The position numbers and the translations under genes are program-made. Below the pieces are notes generated by a model, which had not been told where the DNA came from, made no database searches, and saw only the letters and a list, made by a program, of their open reading frames with translations. A stretch of DNA of 64,000 nucleotides from Algihabitans sp965233705 (GTDB lineage Bacteria; Pseudomonadota; Alphaproteobacteria; Kiloniellales; DSM-21159): positions 1,178,001-1,242,000 of the forward strand of contig CBDDTF010000003.1 of assembly GCA_965233705.1 (NCBI GenBank), written 5' to 3'. The first letter of the stretch is position 1. Each line of letters starts with the position of its first letter. Below, piece by piece: positions 1 through 8,790 of the stretch.

Positions 1-2314
1 CGGGCACAGCGGCTATAACCTCTTCGTCATGGGGCCGCCGGGCAGCGGCAAGCATTCCACCCTGGACCGGCTGTTGCGCGAGCGCGCGGCCGAGGACCGG
101 CCGCCGCGCGACTGGATCTACGTCAACAACTTCGAGCAGCCCAACCGGCCCAACGCCATCGGCCTGCCGCCCGGGCGCGGCGGCGCCCTGCGCGAGGAGA
201 TGCGCCGGCTGATCGAGGACCTGCGCGTGGCCATCCCGGCCGCCTTCGAGACCGAGGACACCCAGAACCGGCGTCAGGCGATCGAGGAGGAGTTCCGCGA
301 GCACCAGGAGCAGGCCTTCGAGACGTTGCGCAAGAAGGCGGAGCAGCACGGCATCGCCCTGGTGCGCACCCCCAACGGCTTCGGCCTGGCGCCACTGCGC
401 GACGGCAAGATCATTACCCCGGAGCAGTTCCAGCAGCTCGACGAAGAGGAGCAGGCGCGCATCAAGACCGACAGCGAGGCGCTGCAGCACGAGCTGGAAG
501 AGGTCGTCAAGCAGATCCCCCGCTGGGACAAGGCCCGGCGCGAGGCGCTGCGCGAGCTGAACGAGGAGGTCACGGCCTTCGCCGTCGGCCAGCCGATCGC
601 CGAGCTGCAACAGACCTTCGCCGACCTGCCGGAGGTGGTCGCGCACCTGGAGGCGGTGCGCGCCGACCTGGTCAAGAACTTCCACCGCATCTTCATGGCC
701 GAGCGGGCCACCCAGCAGCAGCAGAGCATGGCCGAGGTGATGGCGCCCGCCGCCTCCGACGCCAGCAGCGACGTCGGCGGCTTCAACCGCTACCAGGTCA
801 ACCTGCTGGTCGGTCACGAGGCCGAGGTCGCCGGCGCACCGGTGATCTACGAGGACAACCCCACCCTGGGCAACCTGATCGGCCGGGTCGAGCATGTCTC
901 GCAGATGGGCGCCCTGGTCACAGACTTCAGCCTGATCCGCGCCGGCGCCCTGCACCGCGCCAACGGCGGCTACCTGATCCTCGACGCCGAGAAGCTGCTG
1001 ACCCAGCCGTTTTCCTGGGAGGCGCTGAAGCGAGCCTTGAAGGCGGGCCATCTGGTGATCGAATCGGCCTGGCAGATGATGTCGATGGCCGCGACGGTGG
1101 CGCTCGAGCCCGAGCCGGTGCCGCTGACCCTCAAGGTCGCACTGGTCGGCGACCCGCTGATCTACTACCTGCTCTCGGCCTACGACCGGCAGTTCCCGGC
1201 GATGTTCAAGGTGGCCGCCGACTTCGACGACCGGCTCGCCCGCGACCACGACGGCGAGCGGCGCTTCGCCCGGCTGATCGCGACCATGGTCGCCCGCGAA
1301 GAGCTGCGCCCGCTCACCGCCGAGGCGGTCGCCCGGGTGATCGAGCAGGCGGCGCGCCTGGCCGACGACGGCGCCAAGCTCAGCCTGCTGCTCGAGCCGG
1401 TGCTCGACCTGCTGCGCGAGGCCGACTGGCAGGCCAAGCAGGCCGGGGCCGAGCTGGTCTCCGCCGCGCAGGTCCAGGCCGCCATCGACGCGCAGATCCG
1501 CCGCGCCGACCGCATCCGCGAGCGCGCGCAGGAGGCGATCGCCCGCGAGATCCTGCTGATCGACACCCAGGGCGCGGCGGTCGGGCAGGTCAACGGCCTG
1601 GCGGTGCTGCAGCTCGGCGGCTTCGCCTTCGGCAAGCCCTCGCGCCTGACCGCCCGGGTGCGCCTGGGCAGCGGCCGCGTCGTCGATATCGAGCGGGAAT
1701 CCAAGCTGGGCGGCGCGCTGCACACCAAGGGCGTGCTGATCCTGGCGGGCTTCCTCTCCGGCCACTTCGTGCGCGACCTGCCGCTGTCGATCTCGGCCAC
1801 CCTGGTGTTCGAGCAGTCCTACGGCGAGGTCGAGGGCGACAGCGCCTCCTCCGCCGAGCTCTACGCCCTGCTCTCGGCCCTGGCCGAGGTGCCGCTGCGC
1901 CAGGACCTGGCGGTGACCGGCTCGGTCAACCAGCAGGGCGAGGTGCAGGCGATCGGCGGCGTCAACGAGAAGATCGAGGGCTTCTTCGACACCTGCCACG
2001 CCAAGGGCCTGAGCGGCAGCCAGGGCGTGCTGATCCCGGCCGCCAACGTGCAGCACCTGATGCTGCGCCGCGACGTGGTCGAGGCGGTGGAGGCGGGGCG
2101 CTTCGCGGTCTACCCCGTGGCGAGCATCGCCGAGGGACTCGAGCTGCTGACCGGCCTGCCGGCCGGCGCGCGCGATGCCGAGGGGCGCTTTCCCGAGGGC
2201 AGCCTCTTCGCCAAGGTGGAGGCACGGCTGCGCCGCTTCGCCCAGGCCCGCAAGGCCTTCGGCCAGGAGGGCGAGGCGCAGACGGGGCAGAAGGACGAGC
2301 GCCGCGATGACTGA
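1..2314 (+). CDS. Lon-family (LonB-like, AAA_32) ATP-dependent protease, 5'-truncated
   Basis: The reading frame is open from the first base, so the N-terminus lies upstream of the window. The first visible codons hold a Walker A motif (GPPGSGKH), followed by a long coiled-coil-rich insertion rich in Glu, Gln and Arg and a Walker B-like stretch (GGYLILDAEK). The C-terminal S16 protease domain carries the Ser-Lys dyad: Ser in GDSASS (codon at 1841) and Lys in NEKIEGF (codon at 1970), 43 residues apart, the same spacing as Ser679/Lys722 of E. coli Lon. The large insertion and GDSAS form fit the bacterial LonB/AAA_32 group rather than housekeeping LonA. It should degrade misfolded or regulatory proteins in the cytoplasm using ATP. 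Its stop overlaps the start of the downstream universal stress protein by 8 bases, which suggests a stress-related operon. Confidence 0.93.
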   Translation, partial: GHSGYNLFVMGPPGSGKHSTLDRLLRERAAEDRPPRDWIYVNNFEQPNRPNAIGLPPGRGGALREEMRRLIEDLRVAIPAAFETEDTQNRRQAIEEEFREHQEQAFETLRKKAEQHGIALVRTPNGFGLAPLRDGKIITPEQFQQLDEEEQARIKTDSEALQHELEEVVKQIPRWDKARREALRELNEEVTAFAVGQPIAELQQTFADLPEVVAHLEAVRADLVKNFHRIFMAERATQQQQSMAEVMAPAASDASSDVGGFNRYQVNLLVGHEAEVAGAPVIYEDNPTLGNLIGRVEHVSQMGALVTDFSLIRAGALHRANGGYLILDAEKLLTQPFSWEALKRALKAGHLVIESAWQMMSMAATVALEPEPVPLTLKVALVGDPLIYYLLSAYDRQFPAMFKVAADFDDRLARDHDGERRFARLIATMVAREELRPLTAEAVARVIEQAARLADDGAKLSLLLEPVLDLLREADWQAKQAGAELVSAAQVQAAIDAQIRRADRIRERAQEAIAREILLIDTQGAAVGQVNGLAVLQLGGFAFGKPSRLTARVRLGSGRVVDIERESKLGGALHTKGVLILAGFLSGHFVRDLPLSISATLVFEQSYGEVEGDSASSAELYALLSALAEVPLRQDLAVTGSVNQQGEVQAIGGVNEKIEGFFDTCHAKGLSGSQGVLIPAANVQHLMLRRDVVEAVEAGRFAVYPVASIAEGLELLTGLPAGARDAEGRFPEGSLFAKVEARLRRFAQARKAFGQEGEAQTGQKDERRDD

Positions 2315-3035
2315 GACGACCGCGCCCATCGCCCGCATCCTCGTGCCCCTGGACGCCTCGCCCGAGGCGAGCCGGGCGCTGGAGGCCGCCGCCACCCTGG
2401 CCGCGCGCCTGGGCCGGCCGCTGGAGGCGGTCTTCATCGAGGATGCCGACCTGCTCGCCCTGGCCGCCCTGCCCTTCACCAGCGAGGTTTCGCTGAGCGG
2501 GCGGCCGGCACCGGCCTTCGACACCGCCCGGGTCGAACGCGACCTGCGGGTGCGCGCCCGGGTGCTGCGCGGCCGGGTCGAACAGCTCGCCCTGTCCTAC
2601 CGCGTCTCCTACAGCTTCCGCGTGGTGCGCGGCCGGCGCGCGGAGGCGCTGGCCAGCCTGCGCCAGGCCGGCGACCTCTTGGCACTGGGCGTCGAGCAGG
2701 CCCTGCGCGACGACGGCGCCCAGTTGCTGACCGGCGCCCACTGCCGGCTGCAGGCGGGCCCGGTGGTGCTGCTGGTCGGTGCGGCGCCCGAGCCCACGGA
2801 TCTGGCGCTGGCCGAGACGCTGGCCCACGATAGCGGCCAGGCGCTGCTGCTGCTGAGCGGCGAGCCCGGCGCCGCGCTGCCGGACCGGCGCGTCGAGCCG
2901 GTTCCGCCCGACCACCTGGCGGCGCGGCTGCAGGCGCAGCGCGGCGGCCTGATCCTGGCGCGGCGCGCGCTGCTGCCCGAGGCGCCCGAGGCGCTTGCCC
3001 GGCGCCTGCGGGTGCCGCTGCTGCTGCTGGGTTAA
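2307..3035 (+). CDS. Universal stress protein (UspA family)
   Basis: The protein has 242 residues and begins with RILVPLDASPEASRALE, the first strand and loop of the Usp alpha/beta fold, followed by helices typical of the family. The length suggests one clear Usp domain plus a degenerate second half ending in RVPLLLLG. I do not see the full ATP-binding G-2x-G-9x-G(S/T) motif, so ATP binding is doubtful. The ATG at 2307 lies inside the end of the Lon-like gene (8-base overlap), so translation is coupled. Stress protection, possibly together with the protease, is an inference. Its stop codon overlaps the stop of the convergent gene on the other strand. Confidence 0.82.
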   Translation: MTETTAPIARILVPLDASPEASRALEAAATLAARLGRPLEAVFIEDADLLALAALPFTSEVSLSGRPAPAFDTARVERDLRVRARVLRGRVEQLALSYRVSYSFRVVRGRRAEALASLRQAGDLLALGVEQALRDDGAQLLTGAHCRLQAGPVVLLVGAAPEPTDLALAETLAHDSGQALLLLSGEPGAALPDRRVEPVPPDHLAARLQAQRGGLILARRALLPEAPEALARRLRVPLLLLG

Positions 3036-4489
3036 TTCGCCTCGGGGGCGGCGAAGCTGGGGTTCAGCAACTCGACCAGCTCGCGCGGGCTCTCCAGGGC
3101 GCCGAGCAGGACCAGCGGCACCTCCTCCTCCGGCGCCAGAGCCAGGCGGAACCGCCCGGTGCCGGCGAGGAAGCGCTCCAGCGCCGTCAGCAGCTCTTCG
3201 CCGGCCGGCCCGAGCCGCAGTGCGCGCAGGTCGATCGCGACCTGCTGCAGGATTTGCGCGCGCAGCGCCTCCGGGGTGACGCCGTCGCGCGCCGCCACCG
3301 CCTTCAGCGCCGGTTGCAGGAAACCGAGATCGACCAGGCTGACCTCCGCCGCCCCCAGGCTGGCGCCGAGCAGCAGCGTCTGCGCCTCGGCCTCGGTCAG
3401 CCCGGCATGGGGCGGCTGCGCCACGTCGCCGAGCGCCACGGCGAGATCCACCTCCATCAGGTCGTGCAGCGTGATGCTCTGCTCGAAGCGGAAGCTCTGC
3501 GCGGCGGCGTCGTAGCGCTGCAGCCCGGCGCCGGAGATGGTCAGGCGCTCGTCCAGCGGCAGGCCCGGCGCCTGGCTCTGGCCCAGGGCGACGATCTCGG
3601 GCCCGATCGGCAGGCTGAGGTCGACCAGCTCGCTGCGGCCGCCGACCAGCACGCCGTCGACGATCTGCGGGTCGCGCAGGCGCAGCGCGGCCAGCTCGAC
3701 CGGGCCGGACAGCTCCTCGACCTCCAGCCGCAGCCGCTCGACCGCCAGGCCGCTGATCCCGGCCATCACGCCCCGGGTCAGGGCCATGGCCTCCGCCTCG
3801 TCGAGCCCCGCCAGCTCGGCCGGCGCCAAGGCCAGCGGCGCCGCGAAATCCAGACCGCTGACGGAGACGTCGCCGAGCACGATGCGGCCGCTGTCGCCCG
3901 GCTCGCGCACGTCGACGGCCAGGTCGCCGATGCTGAGCTCGCCGATCCGCCCGGCCGTCACCTCGGCCAGGGCGATCTCGCGCACCTGCAGGTCGACCTG
4001 CTCCACCGCGAATCCCAGGTTGCTGACGGTCAGCGCGCCGAGGTCGGCGGCCAGCAGGGCGCGGCGCAGATCGGTCGGCTGGCCGGCGACGACCAGGTCG
4101 CGCGCCTCGACCCGCTCCAGGGTCAGGGTCTGGGCCGGCGTGGCGTCGTCGGTGATCCGCACGGCCTCCAGCACCACCGAGGCGGCGCGCGTCACCTCGC
4201 GCTCCGGCTCCAGGCCGGCGATCAGCAGGCGCTCGGCCGTCACCTCCTCGAAGCCGTGCTGCCCGTTGAGGTCGAGCACCGGCGCCGCCAGGGTGACCGA
4301 GCGCTCCAGCAGATCGATCTCGTAGGGGCCATGGTCGAACACCACCCCCGGCGGCAGGCTGGCGCGGAAGTCCGCGATGCTCCGCTCCACCGCGTCGCGC
4401 GCCGAGGATTGCAGCAGCGCATAGCCGCCGCCGGCCGCGCCCACCACCAACACTGCCGCGACCAGTCCGATCCACGCACGCTTGTTCAT
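3032..4489 (-). CDS. Membrane-anchored or secreted protein of unknown function
   Basis: The 485-residue product starts at the ATG at 4489, preceded by GGAGAGG at a good distance. A short charged N-terminus (MNKRAW) and one hydrophobic segment (residues about 6-25) indicate an uncleaved anchor or signal peptide. The rest is leucine- and valine-rich beta-type sequence with repeating blocks of the kind LEAVRI...LTLERVEARDL, resembling periplasmic AsmA/DUF945-like proteins. I cannot assign a family with certainty. It is the last gene of a minus-strand run that begins with the sulfatase-like enzyme and includes two MFS transporters (64-base gap to the nearest). Its stop overlaps that of the Usp gene by 4 bases. 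Confidence 0.6.
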   Translation of the reverse strand: MNKRAWIGLVAAVLVVGAAGGGYALLQSSARDAVERSIADFRASLPPGVVFDHGPYEIDLLERSVTLAAPVLDLNGQHGFEEVTAERLLIAGLEPEREVTRAASVVLEAVRITDDATPAQTLTLERVEARDLVVAGQPTDLRRALLAADLGALTVSNLGFAVEQVDLQVREIALAEVTAGRIGELSIGDLAVDVREPGDSGRIVLGDVSVSGLDFAAPLALAPAELAGLDEAEAMALTRGVMAGISGLAVERLRLEVEELSGPVELAALRLRDPQIVDGVLVGGRSELVDLSLPIGPEIVALGQSQAPGLPLDERLTISGAGLQRYDAAAQSFRFEQSITLHDLMEVDLAVALGDVAQPPHAGLTEAEAQTLLLGASLGAAEVSLVDLGFLQPALKAVAARDGVTPEALRAQILQQVAIDLRALRLGPAGEELLTALERFLAGTGRFRLALAPEEEVPLVLLGALESPRELVELLNPSFAAPEAN

Positions 4490-4553
4490 CTCACCCTCTC
4501 CACAACCGCTCGCCACCGTAGGGCGACCTCAGCCCGACACGAGACTCATGGCT

Positions 4554-5813
4554 TTATCGCGAAGCCGCCCGCCATGCCAGCGCACGCTCGCCGCGCCGGC
4601 GTGCCGGCGCCAGCAGGAACCAGGCGACGGACACCGCCTGCAGCGCCAGCAGACCGCCGAACACCCAGGCGTAGGCCTGCGCCGGCGGCCGCCCCGCGGC
4701 CCCCTGGGGCCAGGCCTCCAGGGCCCAGCCGATCGCCGTCTGGACGGTGAAGGCCGACAGGAAGATCAGCAGGTTCAGCGCCGTGTTGGCCCGTCCCGAA
4801 TGGGTCAACGGGAAGTGCTGCGACAGGATCGGGTAGGCCAGGGTTCCCAGGTTGCTGGTCAGGCCGAACCAGATCCAGGGCCAGTAGGCCCGCGGCGCCA
4901 CCTCGAACACCAGCAGGGCCTGGGCCCCCATGAAGGCCAGCGTGCCGGCGCCGACCACCCAGGTCAGCGGCAGGCCGGCGCGCTCCGCCAGATCCCCGAC
5001 CAGGCCGCCGATCATGAAGCCGCAGGTCAGCGCGATGGCGGCGATCAGCAGCCGCGTCGCCACCGCCGCCTCGCCGAGGCCGGCGACGTCGCTCAGCCAG
5101 GGCCCCGCCCAGAGCGACTGCAGCGCCATCGAGGCGCCGATGGTGACGAAGACCATCGGCGCCAGCGCCCAGAAGAAGGCGTCGCCGTAGATCCGACGCA
5201 GCCCCGCCGCGACCTGGCCCAGGCTGCTGGCGGCCGGCGCGTCGGGACGCTCCGGCACGACGAAGAAGATCGTGGCTGCCGCCGCCACGGTCAGCAGCGC
5301 CAGGATGCGGAAGATCCCGCGCCAGTCGGTGACGCCCAGTGCCGCCTCGACCGGCGCGGTCGCGGCGATCGCGCCCAGCCCGCCCATGGCCAGGAAACAG
5401 CCGTTGACGACGGCCCAGCGCGAGCGCGGGAACCACAGCGTGACCGCCTTCAGGCCCGACATCAGGCCGCCGGCCATGCCCAGCCCGATCAGCACGCGCC
5501 CGGCGATCAGGCTCGCCTTGTCCTCGCCCAGGGAGAAGGCCAGGGCGCCCAGCGCCGCCGCCAGCAGCAGCGCCGCCTGGACTCGGCGCGGTCCGTAGCG
5601 GTCGAGCAGCACGCCGAGCGGAAGCTGGAACAGCCCGAAGGCCAGGAAGAAGGCCGCCGTCAGCAGCCCGAGGTCGCCGGCGCTCAGCCCGACGTCGGCC
5701 TGCAACCGCCCCGCGATCACGGCGTTCACCGAGCGAAACAGGTAGGACAGGAAGTAGCCGCCGGCGAAGGGCAGGAAGACGCTCAACAGCGTACGCGGCA
5801 GGACGGCGGTCAT
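4554..5813 (-). CDS. Major facilitator superfamily transporter
   Basis: The 419-residue protein has about 12 hydrophobic segments and the MFS motif between helices 2 and 3 (GVLLDRYGPRR). It lies 9 bases downstream of a second MFS gene and probably shares its transcript. The N-terminus (LPRTLLSVFLPFAGGYFLSYLFRSVNA) resembles permeases of the nitrate/nitrite and sugar-phosphate type groups, but no substrate can be named. The paralogue upstream is only distantly similar, so this looks like two transporters in one operon rather than a recent duplication. The ATG at 5813 is the first plausible start. Confidence 0.88.
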   Translation of the reverse strand: MTAVLPRTLLSVFLPFAGGYFLSYLFRSVNAVIAGRLQADVGLSAGDLGLLTAAFFLAFGLFQLPLGVLLDRYGPRRVQAALLLAAALGALAFSLGEDKASLIAGRVLIGLGMAGGLMSGLKAVTLWFPRSRWAVVNGCFLAMGGLGAIAATAPVEAALGVTDWRGIFRILALLTVAAAATIFFVVPERPDAPAASSLGQVAAGLRRIYGDAFFWALAPMVFVTIGASMALQSLWAGPWLSDVAGLGEAAVATRLLIAAIALTCGFMIGGLVGDLAERAGLPLTWVVGAGTLAFMGAQALLVFEVAPRAYWPWIWFGLTSNLGTLAYPILSQHFPLTHSGRANTALNLLIFLSAFTVQTAIGWALEAWPQGAAGRPPAQAYAWVFGGLLALQAVSVAWFLLAPARRRGERALAWRAASR

Positions 5814-5822
5814 GGGCCGGCC

Positions 5823-7067
5823 TCAGGCGCGCGCCGGCCGCGGCCGGCGCAACGCCAGGCGGGCCATGAACAGGGCGAGGCCGGCCGCCACCGCCACCAG
5901 CGTCAGGCCGCCGAAGGTCAGCGCATAGCTGTCCAGCAGCTTGTAGGCCACGGCGAACAGCGACGGCCCGAAGAGCACGCCGCCGAAGGTCGGCACCAGG
6001 GCGCCGGCGGTGGCGTTGCCGACCTCGCTGGGCGGAGCCAGGCGCACGATCTCCGCCATGAACACGCCGTTCCAACCGATCGCCGAGGCGCCGAACACCA
6101 GGAACAGCGCGTAGACGGCGGCCAGCGGCCACTCCGGCGTGACCAGGGCGGTCAGCAGCGACGCCGCCAGCATCAGCGCCACCAGCCCCAGCAGCACGCC
6201 GTTGCCGTCGCCAACGCGGTCGGCCAGCCAGCCCCAGAGCAGGCGGCCGACGAAGCCCGCCGCCTGGGTCGCCGCCAGCAAGGCGCCGGCCGGCACCAGC
6301 CCCAGGCCGCCCTCCTCGACCAGGAAGACGACCAGGTAGGCGCTGAGGCTGAGCTGGATCGCGCTCATGAAGAACACGCCGACCGACATCCAGCGCAGCG
6401 GCGCCAGCCGCAGCACCAGCAGCAGGCCCGCCAGGGGGCGGCGCAGCACCGGCAGGCTCGGGTCGCGGTCGGCGTCCAGGCCGGCGCGCAGCGGCGCCAG
6501 GGCGACCAGCAGCAGCAGGCTGGCCAGCGCGATGCCGCCGATCGCCGCCTGCCAGCCGAAGGCCACGGCCAGCGCCGGGGTCGCCAGGCCGGCCAGGATG
6601 CCGCCGGCCGGCACGCCGGTCTGCTTCAGCGAGAAGACCGTGTTGCGGTGCCGCGCCGGCGTGACCCGGGCCAGCAGGTGGGAGGTCGCCGGGTTGATCA
6701 GGCTGTAGCCGGCCCCCAGCAGGACGCCCGCCAGCCCGAGACCGACCAGGGTGCCGCTGGCCGCCGCCCCGCAGGCCAGGGCGAAGGCGACCAGCGCCAC
6801 CTGCCCCTGCCGACAGGCGCCGTAGCGCCGCAGGGTCTGCCCCGAGACCAGCGAGAGCAGCATCGCCACGCCGTAGGCCAGCGAGACGAGATAGCCGATC
6901 AGCGCCGGCTGGATCGCCAGGCTGGCGCCGATCTCCGTGGCCATGGCTGGGAAGGCCAGCACCGACCAGGAGCCGACCGTCTGGATGGCGGTGGTCAGCA
7001 GGACCACCGTCGCCAGGCGGGCAAGAGTGACGGAGCTGCCGGACTGCGCGGCGCCCGTGCGGCTCAC
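5823..7067 (-). CDS. Major facilitator superfamily transporter
   Basis: This 414-residue, 12-helix protein has conserved MFS features: a helix 2-3 loop (SGQTLRRYGAC), a second half-loop (LLWGWLADRVGDGNG) and helix 5 motif-like FSLKQTGVPAGGILAG. It starts with GTG at 7067; that codon overlaps the stop of the upstream sulfatase-like gene in a GTGA arrangement, so translation is coupled. The substrate is unknown. The pairing of two permeases with a membrane sulfatase-fold enzyme suggests import or export of a molecule made or cleaved at the cell surface, but this is inference. Confidence 0.88.
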   Translation of the reverse strand: MSRTGAAQSGSSVTLARLATVVLLTTAIQTVGSWSVLAFPAMATEIGASLAIQPALIGYLVSLAYGVAMLLSLVSGQTLRRYGACRQGQVALVAFALACGAAASGTLVGLGLAGVLLGAGYSLINPATSHLLARVTPARHRNTVFSLKQTGVPAGGILAGLATPALAVAFGWQAAIGGIALASLLLLVALAPLRAGLDADRDPSLPVLRRPLAGLLLVLRLAPLRWMSVGVFFMSAIQLSLSAYLVVFLVEEGGLGLVPAGALLAATQAAGFVGRLLWGWLADRVGDGNGVLLGLVALMLAASLLTALVTPEWPLAAVYALFLVFGASAIGWNGVFMAEIVRLAPPSEVGNATAGALVPTFGGVLFGPSLFAVAYKLLDSYALTFGGLTLVAVAAGLALFMARLALRRPRPARA

Positions 7068-8701
7068 GAGGCCGGCGCGGCCTCGCCGAGCGGCCGGGGG
7101 GTCCCGGGGCCGGCGAAGGCGTCGAGGAAGAGGCTGCGGAAATCGGACATGAGGGGCGCGATACTACCGCGCCGCCGCGGCGGCGGAACCAGCCCTTCTG
7201 CAAGGCCGGCCTGCACCAGGCGCAGGACCAGATCCGGCCGGTCGCTCACGACGTGCAGCGGCACGACGCTCTCCGCCCCCTCGCCCGAGACCACGGCGCC
7301 GGCCTCGTGGTCGCCCAGGATCACCACCAGGCGCGGCCGATCCCAGGGCTGGCGCAGCCAGCTCGCCAGGGTGCGCAGCACATAGTCCAGGGCCTCCGCG
7401 TAGGCGGCACGCACGGCATCGGCGTCGAGCCAGAGTTCGCGCGGCGGGATCGGCGGCTCCGACCAGCGCGCGAAGCCGGCGCCGTCGGCGATCTCCGACC
7501 AATCGTCGAGCACCGGCGGCACCGGCGTCCAGGGCGCATGGCTGGAGATCAGCGCCACCTGGGCGAACAGCGGCGCGCGCGCCGCGCCCGCCAGCAGCTC
7601 GCGCTCCAGCACCGCAAGCGAATACTGGTCGGGCATGGTCACCCAGGCGTAGGGCGGCCCGGCGTAGCCCATCTGATCGCGGAAGTAGGTCCGCTGGAAC
7701 CCGAAGAAGCCGGCCTCGGGCCAGGCCTTGACGATGGCCGGCATGACCAGCGCGGTGTCGTAGCCGGCCGCCGCGAAGACGTGCGGCAGCAGGCGGCGGC
7801 GGCTGGCGACCAGCAGGTCCCAGCGGTCCTGACTGTCCACCCACAGGCCGCTGGTCAGGCTGGCGTGCGCCAGCCAGGACTGGCCGCCGATGGTGGGCGA
7901 GGCCAGCCAGCCGGACGCCTGTGCCAGGCCGGCGCCGGCCAGCCCGCGCTCGGTCGCCGCCAGGGTGCCGCGCAGGCGCGGCGCGTAGCGCGGATCCTCC
8001 AGCGCCGCCGCCCCGTAGGACTCGACGAAGACCAGCACCACGTCGGCGCCGGCCAGGCCGGCAAGCTCGGGCAGGCCGCCGGGCCCGGCCAACGGGTCGG
8101 CGGCCAGGGCTTCGGCGAAGGCTTGGCGCTCGCTCGCCACCCGCTGCAGCCGCTCGACCTGGAAGGCCACGGCCCGGCTCAGCTCGCTGCCGGTTAAGGG
8201 CGGGAGCTGCGGCACCGCGCTCATGCCTGCCAGCGCCAGCGCCGCGCCGGCGGTGGCCAGACGCGGCGCGCGCGCGCCCTGCAACGTCCGGCATAGCCGG
8301 GCGAAGGCCCAGAAGACGACGAGCGGCAGGACCAGGAGCCCCAGCGCAACGGCGACCGCGATGCCCAGGCCCATGGCGCCGGAAATCAGCTCCAGCCCCG
8401 GCCGCACGAGCTGCAGGTCGAGCCAGAGCTTGAGCGGCCGCCCCAGCAGGGTGAAGGCCGTGCGCTCCATCGCCAGCAGCAGCCAGGCCGCCGTCAGCAG
8501 CGCCGCCGTGCCCAGGGCGAGGGCCGAGGCCAGCCGGCGCCCCCGCCCCGCCGGCAGCGCGAGCAGCAGCAGCCCGGCCACCAGCGGCTCGAGCGGCAGG
8601 GCGAGCGCGCGCGCCGACGCGCCGATCAGCAGCGGCGCCTGGGCCAGGGCCGCCAGACCGGCGAGCGCCGCAAGCGGCGCCAGCCAGCCGCCCGCCGCCA
8701 C
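7064..8701 (-). CDS. Membrane sulfatase-fold (alkaline phosphatase superfamily) enzyme
   Basis: The C-terminal two thirds carry sulfatase-superfamily landmarks: VLVFVESYG near the first metal site, SSHAPWTP, and ILGDHEAG, the late Asp-His metal motif. The N-terminal third holds four to five hydrophobic segments, the architecture of LTA-synthase-like or phosphoethanolamine-transferase-like enzymes that act outside the membrane. No Cys-x-Pro-x-Arg formylglycine motif is visible, so it is more likely a phosphodiester or phosphotransferase than a true sulfatase. I chose the GTG at 8701 (545 residues) because the open frame further upstream (to 8929) is Arg-rich, antisense to the next gene and unlike a membrane protein. 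The start is not certain. First gene of the minus-strand operon with two MFS transporters. Confidence 0.75.
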   Translation of the reverse strand: MAAGGWLAPLAALAGLAALAQAPLLIGASARALALPLEPLVAGLLLLALPAGRGRRLASALALGTAALLTAAWLLLAMERTAFTLLGRPLKLWLDLQLVRPGLELISGAMGLGIAVAVALGLLVLPLVVFWAFARLCRTLQGARAPRLATAGAALALAGMSAVPQLPPLTGSELSRAVAFQVERLQRVASERQAFAEALAADPLAGPGGLPELAGLAGADVVLVFVESYGAAALEDPRYAPRLRGTLAATERGLAGAGLAQASGWLASPTIGGQSWLAHASLTSGLWVDSQDRWDLLVASRRRLLPHVFAAAGYDTALVMPAIVKAWPEAGFFGFQRTYFRDQMGYAGPPYAWVTMPDQYSLAVLERELLAGAARAPLFAQVALISSHAPWTPVPPVLDDWSEIADGAGFARWSEPPIPPRELWLDADAVRAAYAEALDYVLRTLASWLRQPWDRPRLVVILGDHEAGAVVSGEGAESVVPLHVVSDRPDLVLRLVQAGLAEGLVPPPRRRGSIAPLMSDFRSLFLDAFAGPGTPRPLGEAAPAS

Positions 8702-8790
8702 ACGCCGCGCCGCATGCCCTGGCCCGCGCCGCGATGGCGCGCTAGCTTGTGCTGCGTCCCGTCGATCCACCGAAATCTGTCCCTCTGCCC

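Noticed and set aside
4482..7385. Plus-strand open frame of 967 codons over the MFS genes
   Set aside because: Gln/Arg/Gly-rich antisense shadow of two clear membrane transporters; no motif, no ribosome-binding site.
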